DNA of 64,000 bases from JAQTNA01 sp043743785 (GCA_043743785.1 JAYTVW010000161.1:36124-100123); one strand, 5' to 3'. Shown: positions 43,475-52,158, counted from the stretch's first letter. Notes: generated by a model from the sequence alone, not told the origin. Numbers and translations are program-made.

Positions 43475-46084
43475 ATGCCCCCCTCACTGCCACCGGCACC
43501 AGCCCCCCTTCCCCCGGGCCTGTCCATCCGGACCCTGCTGACGATCCTCGCCGCCCTGGTCATCCTGCCCCTGGGTTTTGATTTCTTCTACGAAACCTGG
43601 GTGGAGGAATCGGAAGGCTATGAACGGGCAAACGATGCGGCTTTGCAGATGGCCAAGGTGGCCAGTGCCGATGTCACCCGCTTCCTCAAGCAGTCCGACA
43701 CACTCATGGACAGCCTGGCCCGGCGCCCCCGGGTCCAAGCCCTCGATCCAGACCACTGCGACCCGCTCCTGCAGGATATCCCGACACTGTTCCAACGCTA
43801 TGAAGTGCCGTCCACCATGGACCTGAACGGCCATTTCATCTGCCACAGCGTCCCCCTGGCCCGGCAGCCGGCAGACCCGGGGGCCGAAATCCGCGGACGC
43901 CTGGCGCAAATGCAGGCGCACCCAGGCTTCGTACTCGGCCACTTGAAACGGGGCATTCTCACTGGCAACTGGATCGTGCCCCTGTCCCGCCCCATTCTGG
44001 ACGAACGGGGCACGCTGAAGGGCATGCTCAATCTGACCGTGGATCTGAAACGTTTCAGCGCCCTGGCCGCTGGCCCCCAGCCCGGCGCCCGCTACGCCAT
44101 CGCCCTGGTGGATGGCCGGGGCTACATGCTCACGGGTTCCGGCGGCATGGAGCGCTTCGTCGGCCGGGACCACGCCGGGGTTCCCTTGGGCACCTGGCTG
44201 GCACGGCACCAGGAAGGCTCGGCCCGCAGCCGGGGCCTCGACGGAGTGGAACGCCTGTTCAGTTTCACGCCGGTGGAAGGCTCTAACTGGATGGTGGCCG
44301 CAGGTGCCCCGGCGGAAGACATTGATCGCCAGGTGCGGGACAACCGGCTGCTGCATGCCGGCATCGGGCTGTTGCTGCTGGGCACGGCAGTGGCGCTGCT
44401 CTCCTACCTGAACCGGCGCATCGAGCGCCCCATCTCCCGGCTGCTGGCCACCACCCGGGCCGTGGCCGAAGGCGACACGGACGTGCGGGCGGAGTCCACC
44501 CGGGTGCCGGAATTCGCTGAGGTAGGGCGGGGCTTCAACCTCATGCTGGATGCCCTGCAACGCCAGCGCCACGCCATCGAGGTGTCCCGCCACCAACTGG
44601 AAAGCGTGCTGGCGGCGGTGGAGGAAGTCATCTATTCCTGGTCGCCCCGGGAGCACAAGGTACATTTCGTCAGCCAGTCGGTGGAACGCCTCTACGGCAT
44701 CACCGTGGCGCAAGTCCACGCCGACCCGACCCTCTGGATGGCGGCAGTACATCCGGAGGACAAGGCCCGCGTCAAAGCGGGGCTTCAGGCCTTGCTGACC
44801 AACGTCAGCTACGACATGGAGTACCGGACCCTGCTGGCGGACGGCACGGAGCACTGGGTGCATGACCGGGCCCGCCCGGTCCGGGGACCGGACGGCAGCA
44901 TCGAACGGGTGGATGGCCTGGCGATTGACATTACGGCGCGGCGCCAGGCGGAAAAGCGCATCCGGGAAAGCGAAGCCCGTCTCTCCGGTTTCATCAGTAC
45001 CGCCCTGGACGGCATCGTCATGATCGACGGCAATCATCGCATCAGCCTCTTGAATCCAGCGGCGGAGCACATCTTTGGCTGGAAGGCCGGGGAACTGCTC
45101 GGCAAGCCCCTGAACGAGCTGATCCCCCAGACGGGCCGCCACGGCCACGACCATCTGATGGACCATTTCGGCGACACCAGCGAACCGGCCCACCGGCTCT
45201 TCCGTCCCGGCCAGGTCCAGGGCCTGCGCAAGAACGGCGAAGCGTTTCCCCTGGATGTCTCTGTTTCCCACATGAAGCTGGCGGGCCGCAGCTATTTCAC
45301 CGCCATTTTGCGGGACCGCACGGACCAGGAAAAAGCCGATCAGGCCATCCGCAGTCTCAACGAACAACTGGAAAAGCGCGTCGAAGACCGCACGCTCAAG
45401 CTGGAACAGGCCATGCGGCAGCTGGAATCCTTCTCCTATTCCATATCCCATGATCTGCGGGCGCCCCTCAGAGCCATCAACGGCTTCTCCCATATTCTGC
45501 AGGAAACAGAAGCCAGCCAGCTCAGCCCGGAAGGCGCCGGCCTCTTGGAGCGCATCATGAAGAACGCCGACCGCATGGGGGAACTCATCGACGACGTCCT
45601 GGCCTACTCCCGCGTCACCCGGGCGGAACTGCGTCTGACGGATGTTTCCATGGCTGGCCTGGCCAGCGCCGTGGCCAAGGAACTGGGCGAACAACACCCC
45701 GCAGCCAGGATAAGCATCGGTCCCTTGCCGCCCTGCCGGGGCGACGCCGCCATGCTGCGCCAGCTATGGAGCAACTTGATCGACAACGCCCTGAAGTTCT
45801 CCGAGGGCCGGACGGCGCCCGTGGTGGACATCGGTTTTGCCCGCAATCCACAGACCGGGCAGGACGAATACTTCATCCGAGACAACGGCGCCGGCTTCGA
45901 CATGCGCTATGCGGGCCAGCTCTTCGGCGTGTTCCAGCGCATGCACGGCGCCCAGGCCTTTCCGGGTACCGGCGTGGGCCTGTCCATCGTCAAGCAGATC
46001 ATCGAACGCCACCGGGGCCGGATCCGCGCCGAAGCCTCCCCGGGCGAGGGCGCGACGTTCTACTTCAGCATCGGCCGGCCCTAA
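43475..46084 (+). CDS. Membrane-bound PAS-PAS sensor histidine kinase
   Basis: An 869-residue sensor kinase. One membrane helix (IRTLLTILAALVILPLGF) is followed by a periplasmic sensing domain of about 230 residues, a second helix (LLHAGIGLLLLGTAVALL) and a HAMP segment (RRIERPISRLLATTRAVAEGD). Two PAS domains follow; the second has LDGIVMIDGNHRISLLNPAA. A coiled linker leads to HisKA with SISHDLRAPLRAINGF (phospho-His) and HATPase with LWSNLIDNALKFSEG and FPGTGVGLSIVKQI. No response regulator is adjacent, so it is an orphan. The start is uncertain; an ATG 23 codons upstream is also in frame, and neither has a clear ribosome site. Confidence 0.9.
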   Translation: MPPSLPPAPAPLPPGLSIRTLLTILAALVILPLGFDFFYETWVEESEGYERANDAALQMAKVASADVTRFLKQSDTLMDSLARRPRVQALDPDHCDPLLQDIPTLFQRYEVPSTMDLNGHFICHSVPLARQPADPGAEIRGRLAQMQAHPGFVLGHLKRGILTGNWIVPLSRPILDERGTLKGMLNLTVDLKRFSALAAGPQPGARYAIALVDGRGYMLTGSGGMERFVGRDHAGVPLGTWLARHQEGSARSRGLDGVERLFSFTPVEGSNWMVAAGAPAEDIDRQVRDNRLLHAGIGLLLLGTAVALLSYLNRRIERPISRLLATTRAVAEGDTDVRAESTRVPEFAEVGRGFNLMLDALQRQRHAIEVSRHQLESVLAAVEEVIYSWSPREHKVHFVSQSVERLYGITVAQVHADPTLWMAAVHPEDKARVKAGLQALLTNVSYDMEYRTLLADGTEHWVHDRARPVRGPDGSIERVDGLAIDITARRQAEKRIRESEARLSGFISTALDGIVMIDGNHRISLLNPAAEHIFGWKAGELLGKPLNELIPQTGRHGHDHLMDHFGDTSEPAHRLFRPGQVQGLRKNGEAFPLDVSVSHMKLAGRSYFTAILRDRTDQEKADQAIRSLNEQLEKRVEDRTLKLEQAMRQLESFSYSISHDLRAPLRAINGFSHILQETEASQLSPEGAGLLERIMKNADRMGELIDDVLAYSRVTRAELRLTDVSMAGLASAVAKELGEQHPAARISIGPLPPCRGDAAMLRQLWSNLIDNALKFSEGRTAPVVDIGFARNPQTGQDEYFIRDNGAGFDMRYAGQLFGVFQRMHGAQAFPGTGVGLSIVKQIIERHRGRIRAEASPGEGATFYFSIGRP

Positions 46085-46090
46085 GGCCGT

Positions 46091-46096
46091 TATAAT
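46091..46096 (+). promoter_or_regulatory. Possible -10 for the miaB cluster
   Basis: A perfect TATAAT lies 61 bases before miaB, just after the kinase stop. No good -35 at 16-18 bases is seen. Confidence 0.4.
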
Positions 46097-46116
46097 CTCG
46101 GCCTTGATGCAACCCC

Positions 46117-46139
46117 GCGCGGGGCAGCAAGGCCCGCGC
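46117..46139 (+). promoter_or_regulatory. Hairpin in the miaB leader
   Basis: GCGCGGGGCAGCAAGGCCCG followed by CGC: a perfect 7-base GC stem just upstream of the miaB start, with no T-run, so it is not a standard terminator. Confidence 0.45.
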
Positions 46140-46156
46140 GCAACACCGGCGAACAC

Positions 46157-47497
46157 ATGACCAAGAAAGTCTATATCCGCACCTTCGGCTGCCAGATGAA
46201 CGAGTACGACTCGGACAAGATGGTGGACGTTCTCGTCCAGCAAGCCGGAGCCGACGGCCTGGAAAAGACGGACCGCCCCGAAGACGCGGACATCATCCTG
46301 TTCAACACCTGTTCCATCCGGGAAAAAGCCCAGGAAAAGGTCTTCCACGACCTGGGCCGGGTACGCACCCTGAAACTCGCCAAGCCAAGCCTGATCATCG
46401 GCGTCGGCGGCTGCGTGGCCAGCCAGGAAGGGGCCGCCATCATTGGCCGGGCGCCCTATGTGGACGTGGTCTTCGGGCCGCAAACCCTGCACCGGCTGCC
46501 GGAACTCATCCAGCAGCGGCGGGCCACGGGCAAGGCCCAGGTAGATGTGTCCTTCCCGGAAATCGAGAAGTTCGACAACATGCCGCCAGCCAAGGTGGAG
46601 GGGGCCACGGCCTTCGTTTCCATCATGGAAGGCTGTTCCAAGTTCTGCACTTACTGCATCGTGCCCTTCACCCGAGGTGACGAAGTCTCCCGCCCCCTGG
46701 CGGACATCCTCACCGAAATCGCCGGACTAGCCCAGCAGGGCGTCAAGGAAATCACCCTCTTGGGCCAGAACGTGAATGCCTGGCGCGGTCTCATGGACGA
46801 CGGCAGTACCGCCGACCTGGCCTTCTTGCTGGAAATCGCGGCCGACGTGCCGGGGATCGAGCGCCTGCGCTTCACCACTTCCCACCCACGGGAATTCAAC
46901 GCCCGGCTGGTGGACGTGTATACCCGGGTGCCCAAGCTGGTGAGCCACCTGCACCTGCCGGTGCAGTCAGGCTCTGACCGGGTGCTGGCGGCCATGAAGC
47001 GCGGCTACACCGTGCTGGAATACAAGAGCCTCGTGCGGAAAATCCGCGCCGCCCGGCCCGACATCTGCCTGTCCTCCGACTTCATCGTCGGCTTCCCCGG
47101 CGAGACCGAGGCCGACTTCGAGGCCACCATGAAGCTCATCGAGGATGTGAGGTTCGACGCCTCCTTCAGCTTCATTTTCAGCCCCCGCCCGGGCACTCCG
47201 GCGGCGGACATGGCGGACGACACGCCAGCGGAAGTGAAATCCGCCCGCCTCAAGCGCCTGCAGACGCGCATCGAGGAACTGGCCCAGGAAGTGAACCAGT
47301 CCATGGTGGGCAGCATCCAGCGGGTGCTGGTGGAAGGCCACGCCAAGAAGGATGCCCTGGAACTGGCGGGCCGCACCGACAACAACCGCATCGTGAATTT
47401 CGCAGGGAATGCGCGCCTGCTGCACCAGTTCGTGGACGTACGCATCACCTCCTCCCTGCCCCACTCCCTGCGCGGCGAGATCCTGGTAAAGGAATGA
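46157..47497 (+). CDS. miaB: tRNA-2-methylthio-N6-dimethylallyladenosine synthase
   Basis: A 446-residue radical-SAM methylthiotransferase acting on A37 of tRNAs reading UNN codons. The N-terminal UPF0004 domain opens VYIRTFGCQMNEYDSDKM, with further cluster Cys in LFNTCSIREKA and GVGGCVAS. The radical-SAM motif is MEGCSKFCTYCIVPFTRG. A C-terminal TRAM domain follows QRVLVEG. It heads the conserved miaB-phoH-ybeY-corC-lnt group. Confidence 0.97.
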   Translation: MTKKVYIRTFGCQMNEYDSDKMVDVLVQQAGADGLEKTDRPEDADIILFNTCSIREKAQEKVFHDLGRVRTLKLAKPSLIIGVGGCVASQEGAAIIGRAPYVDVVFGPQTLHRLPELIQQRRATGKAQVDVSFPEIEKFDNMPPAKVEGATAFVSIMEGCSKFCTYCIVPFTRGDEVSRPLADILTEIAGLAQQGVKEITLLGQNVNAWRGLMDDGSTADLAFLLEIAADVPGIERLRFTTSHPREFNARLVDVYTRVPKLVSHLHLPVQSGSDRVLAAMKRGYTVLEYKSLVRKIRAARPDICLSSDFIVGFPGETEADFEATMKLIEDVRFDASFSFIFSPRPGTPAADMADDTPAEVKSARLKRLQTRIEELAQEVNQSMVGSIQRVLVEGHAKKDALELAGRTDNNRIVNFAGNARLLHQFVDVRITSSLPHSLRGEILVKE

Positions 47498-47501
47498 CTT
47501 T

Positions 47502-47628
47502 GAAACGCCGAGGCGCCGAGGCGCCGAGAAACCCGAGAACAATGCCGGTGCTGGCATCCCCGCATCCCGAGTCCGCGCATACGGGGCAGCCCTTGTCTTT
47601 CCTCTGCGCCTCTGCGCCTCGGCGTTTG
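47502..47628. repeat. Octamer-arm palindrome, family B
   Basis: GAAACGCCGAGGCGCCGAGG on the left, CTCTGCGCCTCGGCGTTT on the right, with about 70 bases of unrelated core. It occupies the miaB-phoH gap, inside a conserved housekeeping cluster. Confidence 0.9.
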
Positions 47629-47669
47629 AGAACAGCTTTTCAACAGAACTCACTCCCGTCGCAGGCGCA

Positions 47670-48632
47670 ATGAACCCCCAATTCCTCCAACTCACCCTCA
47701 CCCCTCTGGACAATGCCCAGCTGGCCACCCTGTGCGGGCCCCTGGACGAAAACCTGCGGCAGATCGAGATGGCCTTCGACGTGGAAATCGCCCGCCGGGG
47801 AGAGAACTTCAGCGTCCATGGCACCCTGAACCAGGCCCGGGGCGCCGCCAATGCCCTGGAGCACTTCTACGCCAAGGCGCAAAGCGGCCTGTCCATTGAG
47901 GATATCCAGCTGGGGCTGGTGGAACTGCTATCCACCCGCCAAGCGGCGGCGCCGGCCCCCGTGCTCCTCACCCGCAAGTCGGACCTGCACGGCCGCACGC
48001 CCAACCAGACTCAGTATCTGCGCCAGATCCAGGCCCATGACATTACCTTCGGCATCGGCCCGGCGGGCACCGGCAAGACCTACCTGGCGGTGGCCTCGGC
48101 GGTGGACGCCTTCGAGCGGGACCAGGTGAGCCGCATCGTGCTGACCCGGCCGGCCGTCGAAGCTGGCGAACGCCTGGGCTTTTTGCCCGGCGACCTGTCG
48201 CAAAAGGTGGATCCCTACCTGCGGCCCCTCTACGACGCCCTCTACGACCTGATGGGTTTCGACAAGGTGGCGAAGATGTTCGAGCGCCAGGCCATCGAGG
48301 TGGCACCCCTGGCCTACATGCGCGGACGCACCCTGAACCACGCCTTCATCATCCTGGACGAGGCCCAGAACACCACGCCGGAGCAGATGAAAATGTTCCT
48401 GACCCGCATCGGCATCGGCGCCAAGGCCGTCGTGACCGGCGACGTCACCCAGATCGACCTACCGAAGAACCAGAAGAGCGGCCTCATCGAGGCCCGGCGC
48501 ATCCTGGCGGAAGTTCGCGGCATCGCCTTCACCGACTTCGACGCCGCCGACGTGGTGCGCCACCCCCTGGTGGCCCGCATCGTGTCGGCCTACGAGAAGG
48601 AAGAAGCAGCCCGCAACCCAAGGCCGGCTTGA
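47670..48632 (+). CDS. phoH: PhoH-like ATPase (YbeZ)
   Basis: A 320-residue PhoH-family protein. An N-terminal region with a KH-like feel precedes the P-loop FGIGPAGTGKTYLAVAS near residue 128. It has VLTRPAVEAGERLGFLPGDL, the Walker B FIILDEAQNTTPEQMKMFL, and VVTGDVTQIDLP. It is thought to work with YbeY in RNA metabolism. Position between miaB and ybeY is conserved in proteobacteria. Confidence 0.95.
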   Translation: MNPQFLQLTLTPLDNAQLATLCGPLDENLRQIEMAFDVEIARRGENFSVHGTLNQARGAANALEHFYAKAQSGLSIEDIQLGLVELLSTRQAAAPAPVLLTRKSDLHGRTPNQTQYLRQIQAHDITFGIGPAGTGKTYLAVASAVDAFERDQVSRIVLTRPAVEAGERLGFLPGDLSQKVDPYLRPLYDALYDLMGFDKVAKMFERQAIEVAPLAYMRGRTLNHAFIILDEAQNTTPEQMKMFLTRIGIGAKAVVTGDVTQIDLPKNQKSGLIEARRILAEVRGIAFTDFDAADVVRHPLVARIVSAYEKEEAARNPRPA

Positions 48633-48641
48633 ATCCGGCCT

Positions 48642-48664
48642 GACAACTGACAATTGACAACTGA
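48642..48664. repeat. TGACAACT motif cluster before ybeY
   Basis: CTGACAACTGACAATTGACA continues into ACTGATG. Three partial copies of TGACAACT/TGACAATT run into the ybeY start codon. The function is not evident. Confidence 0.5.
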
Positions 48665-49119
48665 TGCCCACCAAACTCTCCCTCTCCGTGCAATACGCCT
48701 GTAACGATGATGCCTTACCCTCCCGACCCCAGGTTCGGCGCTGGGTGACCCGGGCGCTGAAGGCTGCGGAACCCGCCACGGCCCTGGTGACGGTGCGCTT
48801 CGTCGATGCGGAGGAAGGCCAGCAACTCAACCGGGATTACCGGGAGAAGGACTACGCCACCAACGTGCTGACCTTCGCCTACCTGCCAGGTCCAGAGCTG
48901 GCCGGCGATCTGGCCTTGTGCCTGCCGGTGGTTTTGAAGGAAGCGGCGGAGCAGGGCAAGACGCCGGAAGCCCATTTCGCCCATCTGGTGGTGCATGGTA
49001 TTCTCCACCTCCAAGGTTTCGACCATCTCGAAGATGAACAGGCCGAAGTCATGGAAGCCGCCGAAAAGGAACTCCTGGCGAAGATGGGCTTTGCGGACCC
49101 CTATGCGGCAGAACGGTAA
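48664..49119 (+). CDS. ybeY: Endoribonuclease YbeY
   Basis: A 151-residue zinc endoribonuclease needed for 16S rRNA 3' maturation and ribosome quality control. The metal motif H-x3-H-x5-H appears in HLVVHGILHLQGFDHLED near residues 108-125. The fold core has VRFVDAEEGQQLNRDYREK and TNVLTFAY. The stop lies next to a heptamer-like repeat. Confidence 0.95.
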   Translation: MPTKLSLSVQYACNDDALPSRPQVRRWVTRALKAAEPATALVTVRFVDAEEGQQLNRDYREKDYATNVLTFAYLPGPELAGDLALCLPVVLKEAAEQGKTPEAHFAHLVVHGILHLQGFDHLEDEQAEVMEAAEKELLAKMGFADPYAAER

Positions 49120-49122
49120 ATT

Positions 49123-49190
49123 GTGAGGTGTTAGGAATGAGGAGTCCGGGGTCGTTCCCCCCTCACTCCTCACCCCTCACCCCTCACGCA
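49123..49190. repeat. Degenerate heptamer element, family A-like
   Basis: GTGAGGTGTTAGGAATGAGG and a right side of CTCACTCCTCACCCCTCACC. Period-7 ANTCACC-type units are recognisable but drifted. It fills the ybeY-corC gap. Confidence 0.65.
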
Positions 49191-49198
49191 TTACAAAT

Positions 49199-50041
49199 AT
49201 GGACCTACCCAGTAGTCGACCTTCCCTTCTTGAACGCCTCTCCTCCCTGTTGACCCGGGAGCCTGAAGACCGGGAGCAACTTGTCGAGTTGCTTCACTCC
49301 GCCTTCGAACGCAATCTCCTCGACGCCGACGCCCTCTCCATCATCGAGGGGGCCATGCAGGTTTCCGACATGTCGGTGCGGGACATCATGGTGCCCCGAG
49401 CCCAGATGGACACCCTGGACGTGGACTCGCCCCTGGACGCCATCGTCAAGCGGGTGGTGGACACCACCCACTCACGCTTCCCCGTCATTGGCGACAACAA
49501 GGACGACGTGATCGGCATCCTGCTGGCCAAGGACATGCTGAAACTGTTCGCTGGCGAGGATCTGAGCCTGCGGGACATGCTGCGGCCGGCGGTGTTCATC
49601 CCCGAATCCAAGCGCCTGAACGTATTGCTGCGGGAATTCCGCATCAGCCGCAACCACATGGCCATGGTGGTGGACGAGTACGGCGGCGTGGCAGGCCTGG
49701 TGACCATCGAGGATGTACTGGAGCAGATCGTCGGCGACATCGAGGACGAGTACGACTGGGACGAGGACAGCGACAACATCCGGCCGGACCAGAACGGGCG
49801 CTTCCGCGTGAAGGCCACCACGGAGATCGAGGACTTCAACGAAGCCTTTTCGACCACCTTCGACGACGAGGAATACGACACCGTGGGCGGCCTCATCATC
49901 CGCAAACTCGGGCGCCTGCCCAAGCGCGGCGAAATCGTAATCCTGGACAACATGCGCTTCCAGGTCCTCCGCGCCGACAGCCGGCGGGTGCATACCTTGC
50001 TGGTGGAGCCGCGCCCCCCTGTCCCGGCGGGGTCGGATTGA
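49199..50041 (+). CDS. corC: CorC/YbeX-type CBS-domain protein
   Basis: A 280-residue cytoplasmic protein. Two CBS domains are marked by VRDIMVPRAQMDTLDVDSP and VVDEYGGVAGLVTIEDVLEQ. A CorC_HlyC C-terminal domain follows (TVGGLIIRKLGRLPKRGE). There is no membrane DUF21 part, so it is the YbeX form, linked to magnesium/cobalt efflux and ribosome maturation. The immediate leader is the end of a repeat element. Confidence 0.93.
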   Translation: MDLPSSRPSLLERLSSLLTREPEDREQLVELLHSAFERNLLDADALSIIEGAMQVSDMSVRDIMVPRAQMDTLDVDSPLDAIVKRVVDTTHSRFPVIGDNKDDVIGILLAKDMLKLFAGEDLSLRDMLRPAVFIPESKRLNVLLREFRISRNHMAMVVDEYGGVAGLVTIEDVLEQIVGDIEDEYDWDEDSDNIRPDQNGRFRVKATTEIEDFNEAFSTTFDDEEYDTVGGLIIRKLGRLPKRGEIVILDNMRFQVLRADSRRVHTLLVEPRPPVPAGSD

Positions 50042-50062
50042 GCCCGGTTTCAAAAGCATTTT

Positions 50063-50202
50063 CACCGCAGAGACGCAGAGGCGCAGAGGAAAGCCAAAGC
50101 TGTCGTAGGTCGGGTTTCAACCCGACAGGCACGCGGGCATGGACTTGTCGGGCTGAAGCCGGACCTACCGTTCTTCTCTGCGCCTCTGCGCCTCTGCGTT
50201 TC
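50063..50202. repeat. Composite element: family B arms enclosing family C palindrome
   Basis: Outer octamers CGCAGAGACGCAGAGGCGCA and CTCTGCGCCTCTGCGCCTCT, inner GTAGGTCGGGTTTCAACCCG with GGCTGAAGCCGGACCTAC. It fills the corC-lnt gap and mirrors the nested element at 41.7 kb with different octamer sequence. Confidence 0.9.
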
Positions 50203-50219
50203 AATCCGGCTTTTCAAGC

Positions 50220-51800
50220 ATGAAGTCCTCGGCCCATTTCGCCCGGGCCTTCGGCCTGGGAGTTCTGTCGGTGGGCGGGTTTGCCCCTTTCGGGCTTATT
50301 CCCCTCACGCCCCTGGCCCTGGCCGGCGTGTTTTTCCTCTGGCGCAGGCACCCGGAAAAAGCGCCCCTGGCGGGATGGAGCTACGGCTTCGGCCTGTTCC
50401 TGGCCGGCGTTTCCTGGATCTATGTGAGCCTGCACCAGTTCGGCGGCATGGCGGCGCCCCTGTCGCTGCTAGCCGTGGCACTGTTCGCCGCCGTCATGGC
50501 CCTCTACCCTCTAATTGCGGGCTGGCTGTTCCGCCGCTTCCAGGGCACAAGCTGGCTGACGGACGCCCTGTTGGCCGCAGCCTGCTGGACCCTGATGGAG
50601 TGGGTGCGGGGCTGGATGTTCACCGGCTTTCCCTGGCTGGTGGCCGGCTATTCCCAGACGCCCCCCAGCCCCCTGGCCGGCTTCGCCCCCCTCTTCGGCG
50701 TGTACGGCATCACCCTGGCGCTGACGCTTGCCGCAGCGCTCATCGCCTTCGCGTGGGGCGAACGAGCCCATCTGCGCACCAGCGGCGGCTTCCTCGGCTT
50801 ATTGCTGCTGGCGGGCGCCCTGCTGCTGCCCATTGCCTGGACCACACCCCGGCCCACGGCGATTGAAGTGAGTCTGCTGCAGGGCAACATCGAGCAAAGC
50901 CTGAAATGGCGCCCGGAACTCCTGGATCTATCCCTCAACACTTACCAGAAACTGGCCCGGGAGAATCCGGCGCGTATCCTGGTGCTGCCGGAAACCGCCC
51001 TGCCCATCGCCCTGGAACGCCTGCCCCTGTCCTATCTGGAGACCCTGCGGGGCGGCAAGGGAGCGGGCTCGACTTTACAAGACGCCCCTGAGCATGAAAG
51101 TCGTGCCCGTTCTCCCTCCCCCCCCCGCCCCTCTCCCCTGAAGGGCGAGGGGAGCGTCGTGAGTCGCTCCGCGACTTTCGTAGAACGGGACGTGATCATC
51201 GGCGCCATCACTTTCGACCAGGCGGGCAACCCGTATAACGCCGCCGTGAGTTTCGGCGCCGCCCCCAGCCAGCGCTACGCCAAGTCCCACCTGGTGGCCT
51301 TCGGCGAATTCACGCCGCCCCTCTTCAAATGGACCCTGGACTTGCTGTCCATCCCCATGTCGGACCTGTCCCGGGGCACCCTGAACCAGCCGCCCCTGGC
51401 CCTGGCCGGGGAAAAGATCGCCGTGAATATCTGCTACGAGGATGTCTTCGGCGAGGAAATCATACGCGCCCTGCCGGAGGCGACCATCCTGCTGAACCTC
51501 TCCAACACCGCCTGGTTCGGGGACTCCTTCGCCCAGCCCCAACACCTGCAGATTTCCCGCATGCGCGCCCTGGAAACCGGCCGCCCCATGCTGCGCGCCA
51601 CCAACACCGGCATGACGGCAGCAATCGCCCCTGATGGCACCGTCCTGGGTGTCCTGCCCCCCTTCACCGTCGGCGCCCTGAAAGTAACGGTGCACGGCTA
51701 TGAGGGCCTCACCCCCTACGCCCGCTGGGGCAACTGGCCGGCCATCCTGGCCTGCCTGGGGATGCTGGGCTACGCCGTCTGGCGCAAACGCAAGGCGTAG
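50220..51800 (+). CDS. lnt: Apolipoprotein N-acyltransferase with an in-frame repeat
   Basis: A 526-residue inner-membrane enzyme that adds the third acyl chain to lipoproteins. Six or more membrane helices fill the first about 210 residues. The periplasmic nitrilase domain has Glu258 in VLPETALPI, Lys355 in RYAKSHLVAFGEFTPP, and Cys405 in NICYEDVFGE. The Glu-to-Lys spacing is 97 against 68 in E. coli, and the difference matches a 28-codon family F element read as SPSPPRPSPLKGEGSV. The enzyme is essential in most Gram-negatives, so the insertion is presumably tolerated in a surface loop. It ends the miaB-lnt cluster. Confidence 0.95.
   Translation: MKSSAHFARAFGLGVLSVGGFAPFGLIPLTPLALAGVFFLWRRHPEKAPLAGWSYGFGLFLAGVSWIYVSLHQFGGMAAPLSLLAVALFAAVMALYPLIAGWLFRRFQGTSWLTDALLAAACWTLMEWVRGWMFTGFPWLVAGYSQTPPSPLAGFAPLFGVYGITLALTLAAALIAFAWGERAHLRTSGGFLGLLLLAGALLLPIAWTTPRPTAIEVSLLQGNIEQSLKWRPELLDLSLNTYQKLARENPARILVLPETALPIALERLPLSYLETLRGGKGAGSTLQDAPEHESRARSPSPPRPSPLKGEGSVVSRSATFVERDVIIGAITFDQAGNPYNAAVSFGAAPSQRYAKSHLVAFGEFTPPLFKWTLDLLSIPMSDLSRGTLNQPPLALAGEKIAVNICYEDVFGEEIIRALPEATILLNLSNTAWFGDSFAQPQHLQISRMRALETGRPMLRATNTGMTAAIAPDGTVLGVLPPFTVGALKVTVHGYEGLTPYARWGNWPAILACLGMLGYAVWRKRKA
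51096..51179 (+). repeat. Palindromic element, family F, in frame inside lnt
   Basis: GAAAGTCGTGCCCGTTCTCC begins it and GTGAGTCGCTCCGCGACTTT ends it, so GAAAGTCG and CGACTTTC are inverted termini. The length is 84 bases, exactly 28 codons, and it starts on a codon boundary. Confidence 0.85.
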
Positions 51801-51826
51801 TGCCTTCGCCCCACATTGGAACCTCC

Positions 51827-52042
51827 ATGGACCCCGCCAGCCTCGAACTGCTCGTCACGAGAACCATGCCCTACGGCAAGTACAAGGGCCGCCTGATCGC
51901 GGATCTGCCGGGGAACTATTTGAACTGGTTCGCCCGGGAAGGTTTTCCGTCGGGGGAACTGGGGCGCTTGCTGGCCCTCATGCAGGAGTTGGACCACAAC
52001 GGCCTCGGGCACCTGCTGACGCCGCTGAGAAAAGGCAATTGA
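51827..52042 (+). CDS. DUF3820-family small protein
   Basis: A 71-residue protein, MDPASLELLVTRTMPYGKYKG at the start (shown in part: TRTMPYGKYKG), then IADLPGNYLNWFAREGFPSG. The PYGKYKG and LPxxYLxWF pattern is that of the DUF3820 family, sometimes called putative quorum-sensing-regulated virulence factor. Its biochemical role is unknown. The ATG is preferred over a GTG 9 codons upstream. It lies 26 bases after lnt. Confidence 0.8.
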   Translation: MDPASLELLVTRTMPYGKYKGRLIADLPGNYLNWFAREGFPSGELGRLLALMQELDHNGLGHLLTPLRKGN

Positions 52043-52158
52043 CTAAACGCCGAGACGCCGAGGAATACTTGAGAAACCAATCAGCCTCACCCATTTGGTG
52101 AGCCCACGATTGTTGCCATATCTTTGTTTTCTCGGCGCCTCTGCGCCTCGGCGTTTCA
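52043..52158. repeat. Octamer-arm palindrome, family B
   Basis: TAAACGCCGAGACGCCGAGG and, in reverse, CTCGGCGCCTCTGCGCCTCG then GCGTTTC. It lies between the convergent DUF3820 and GGDEF-like genes. Confidence 0.85.

Noticed and set aside
43484..45697. Long open frame antisense to the histidine kinase (over 700 codons)
   Set aside because: It mirrors a clear kinase gene in high-GC codons, has no domain, and is Gly/Ala/His-rich in the manner of antisense frames.
51096..51179. Assembly error or frameshift in lnt
   Set aside because: The reading frame and catalytic triad are intact on both sides, and the segment matches repeats elsewhere in the window.
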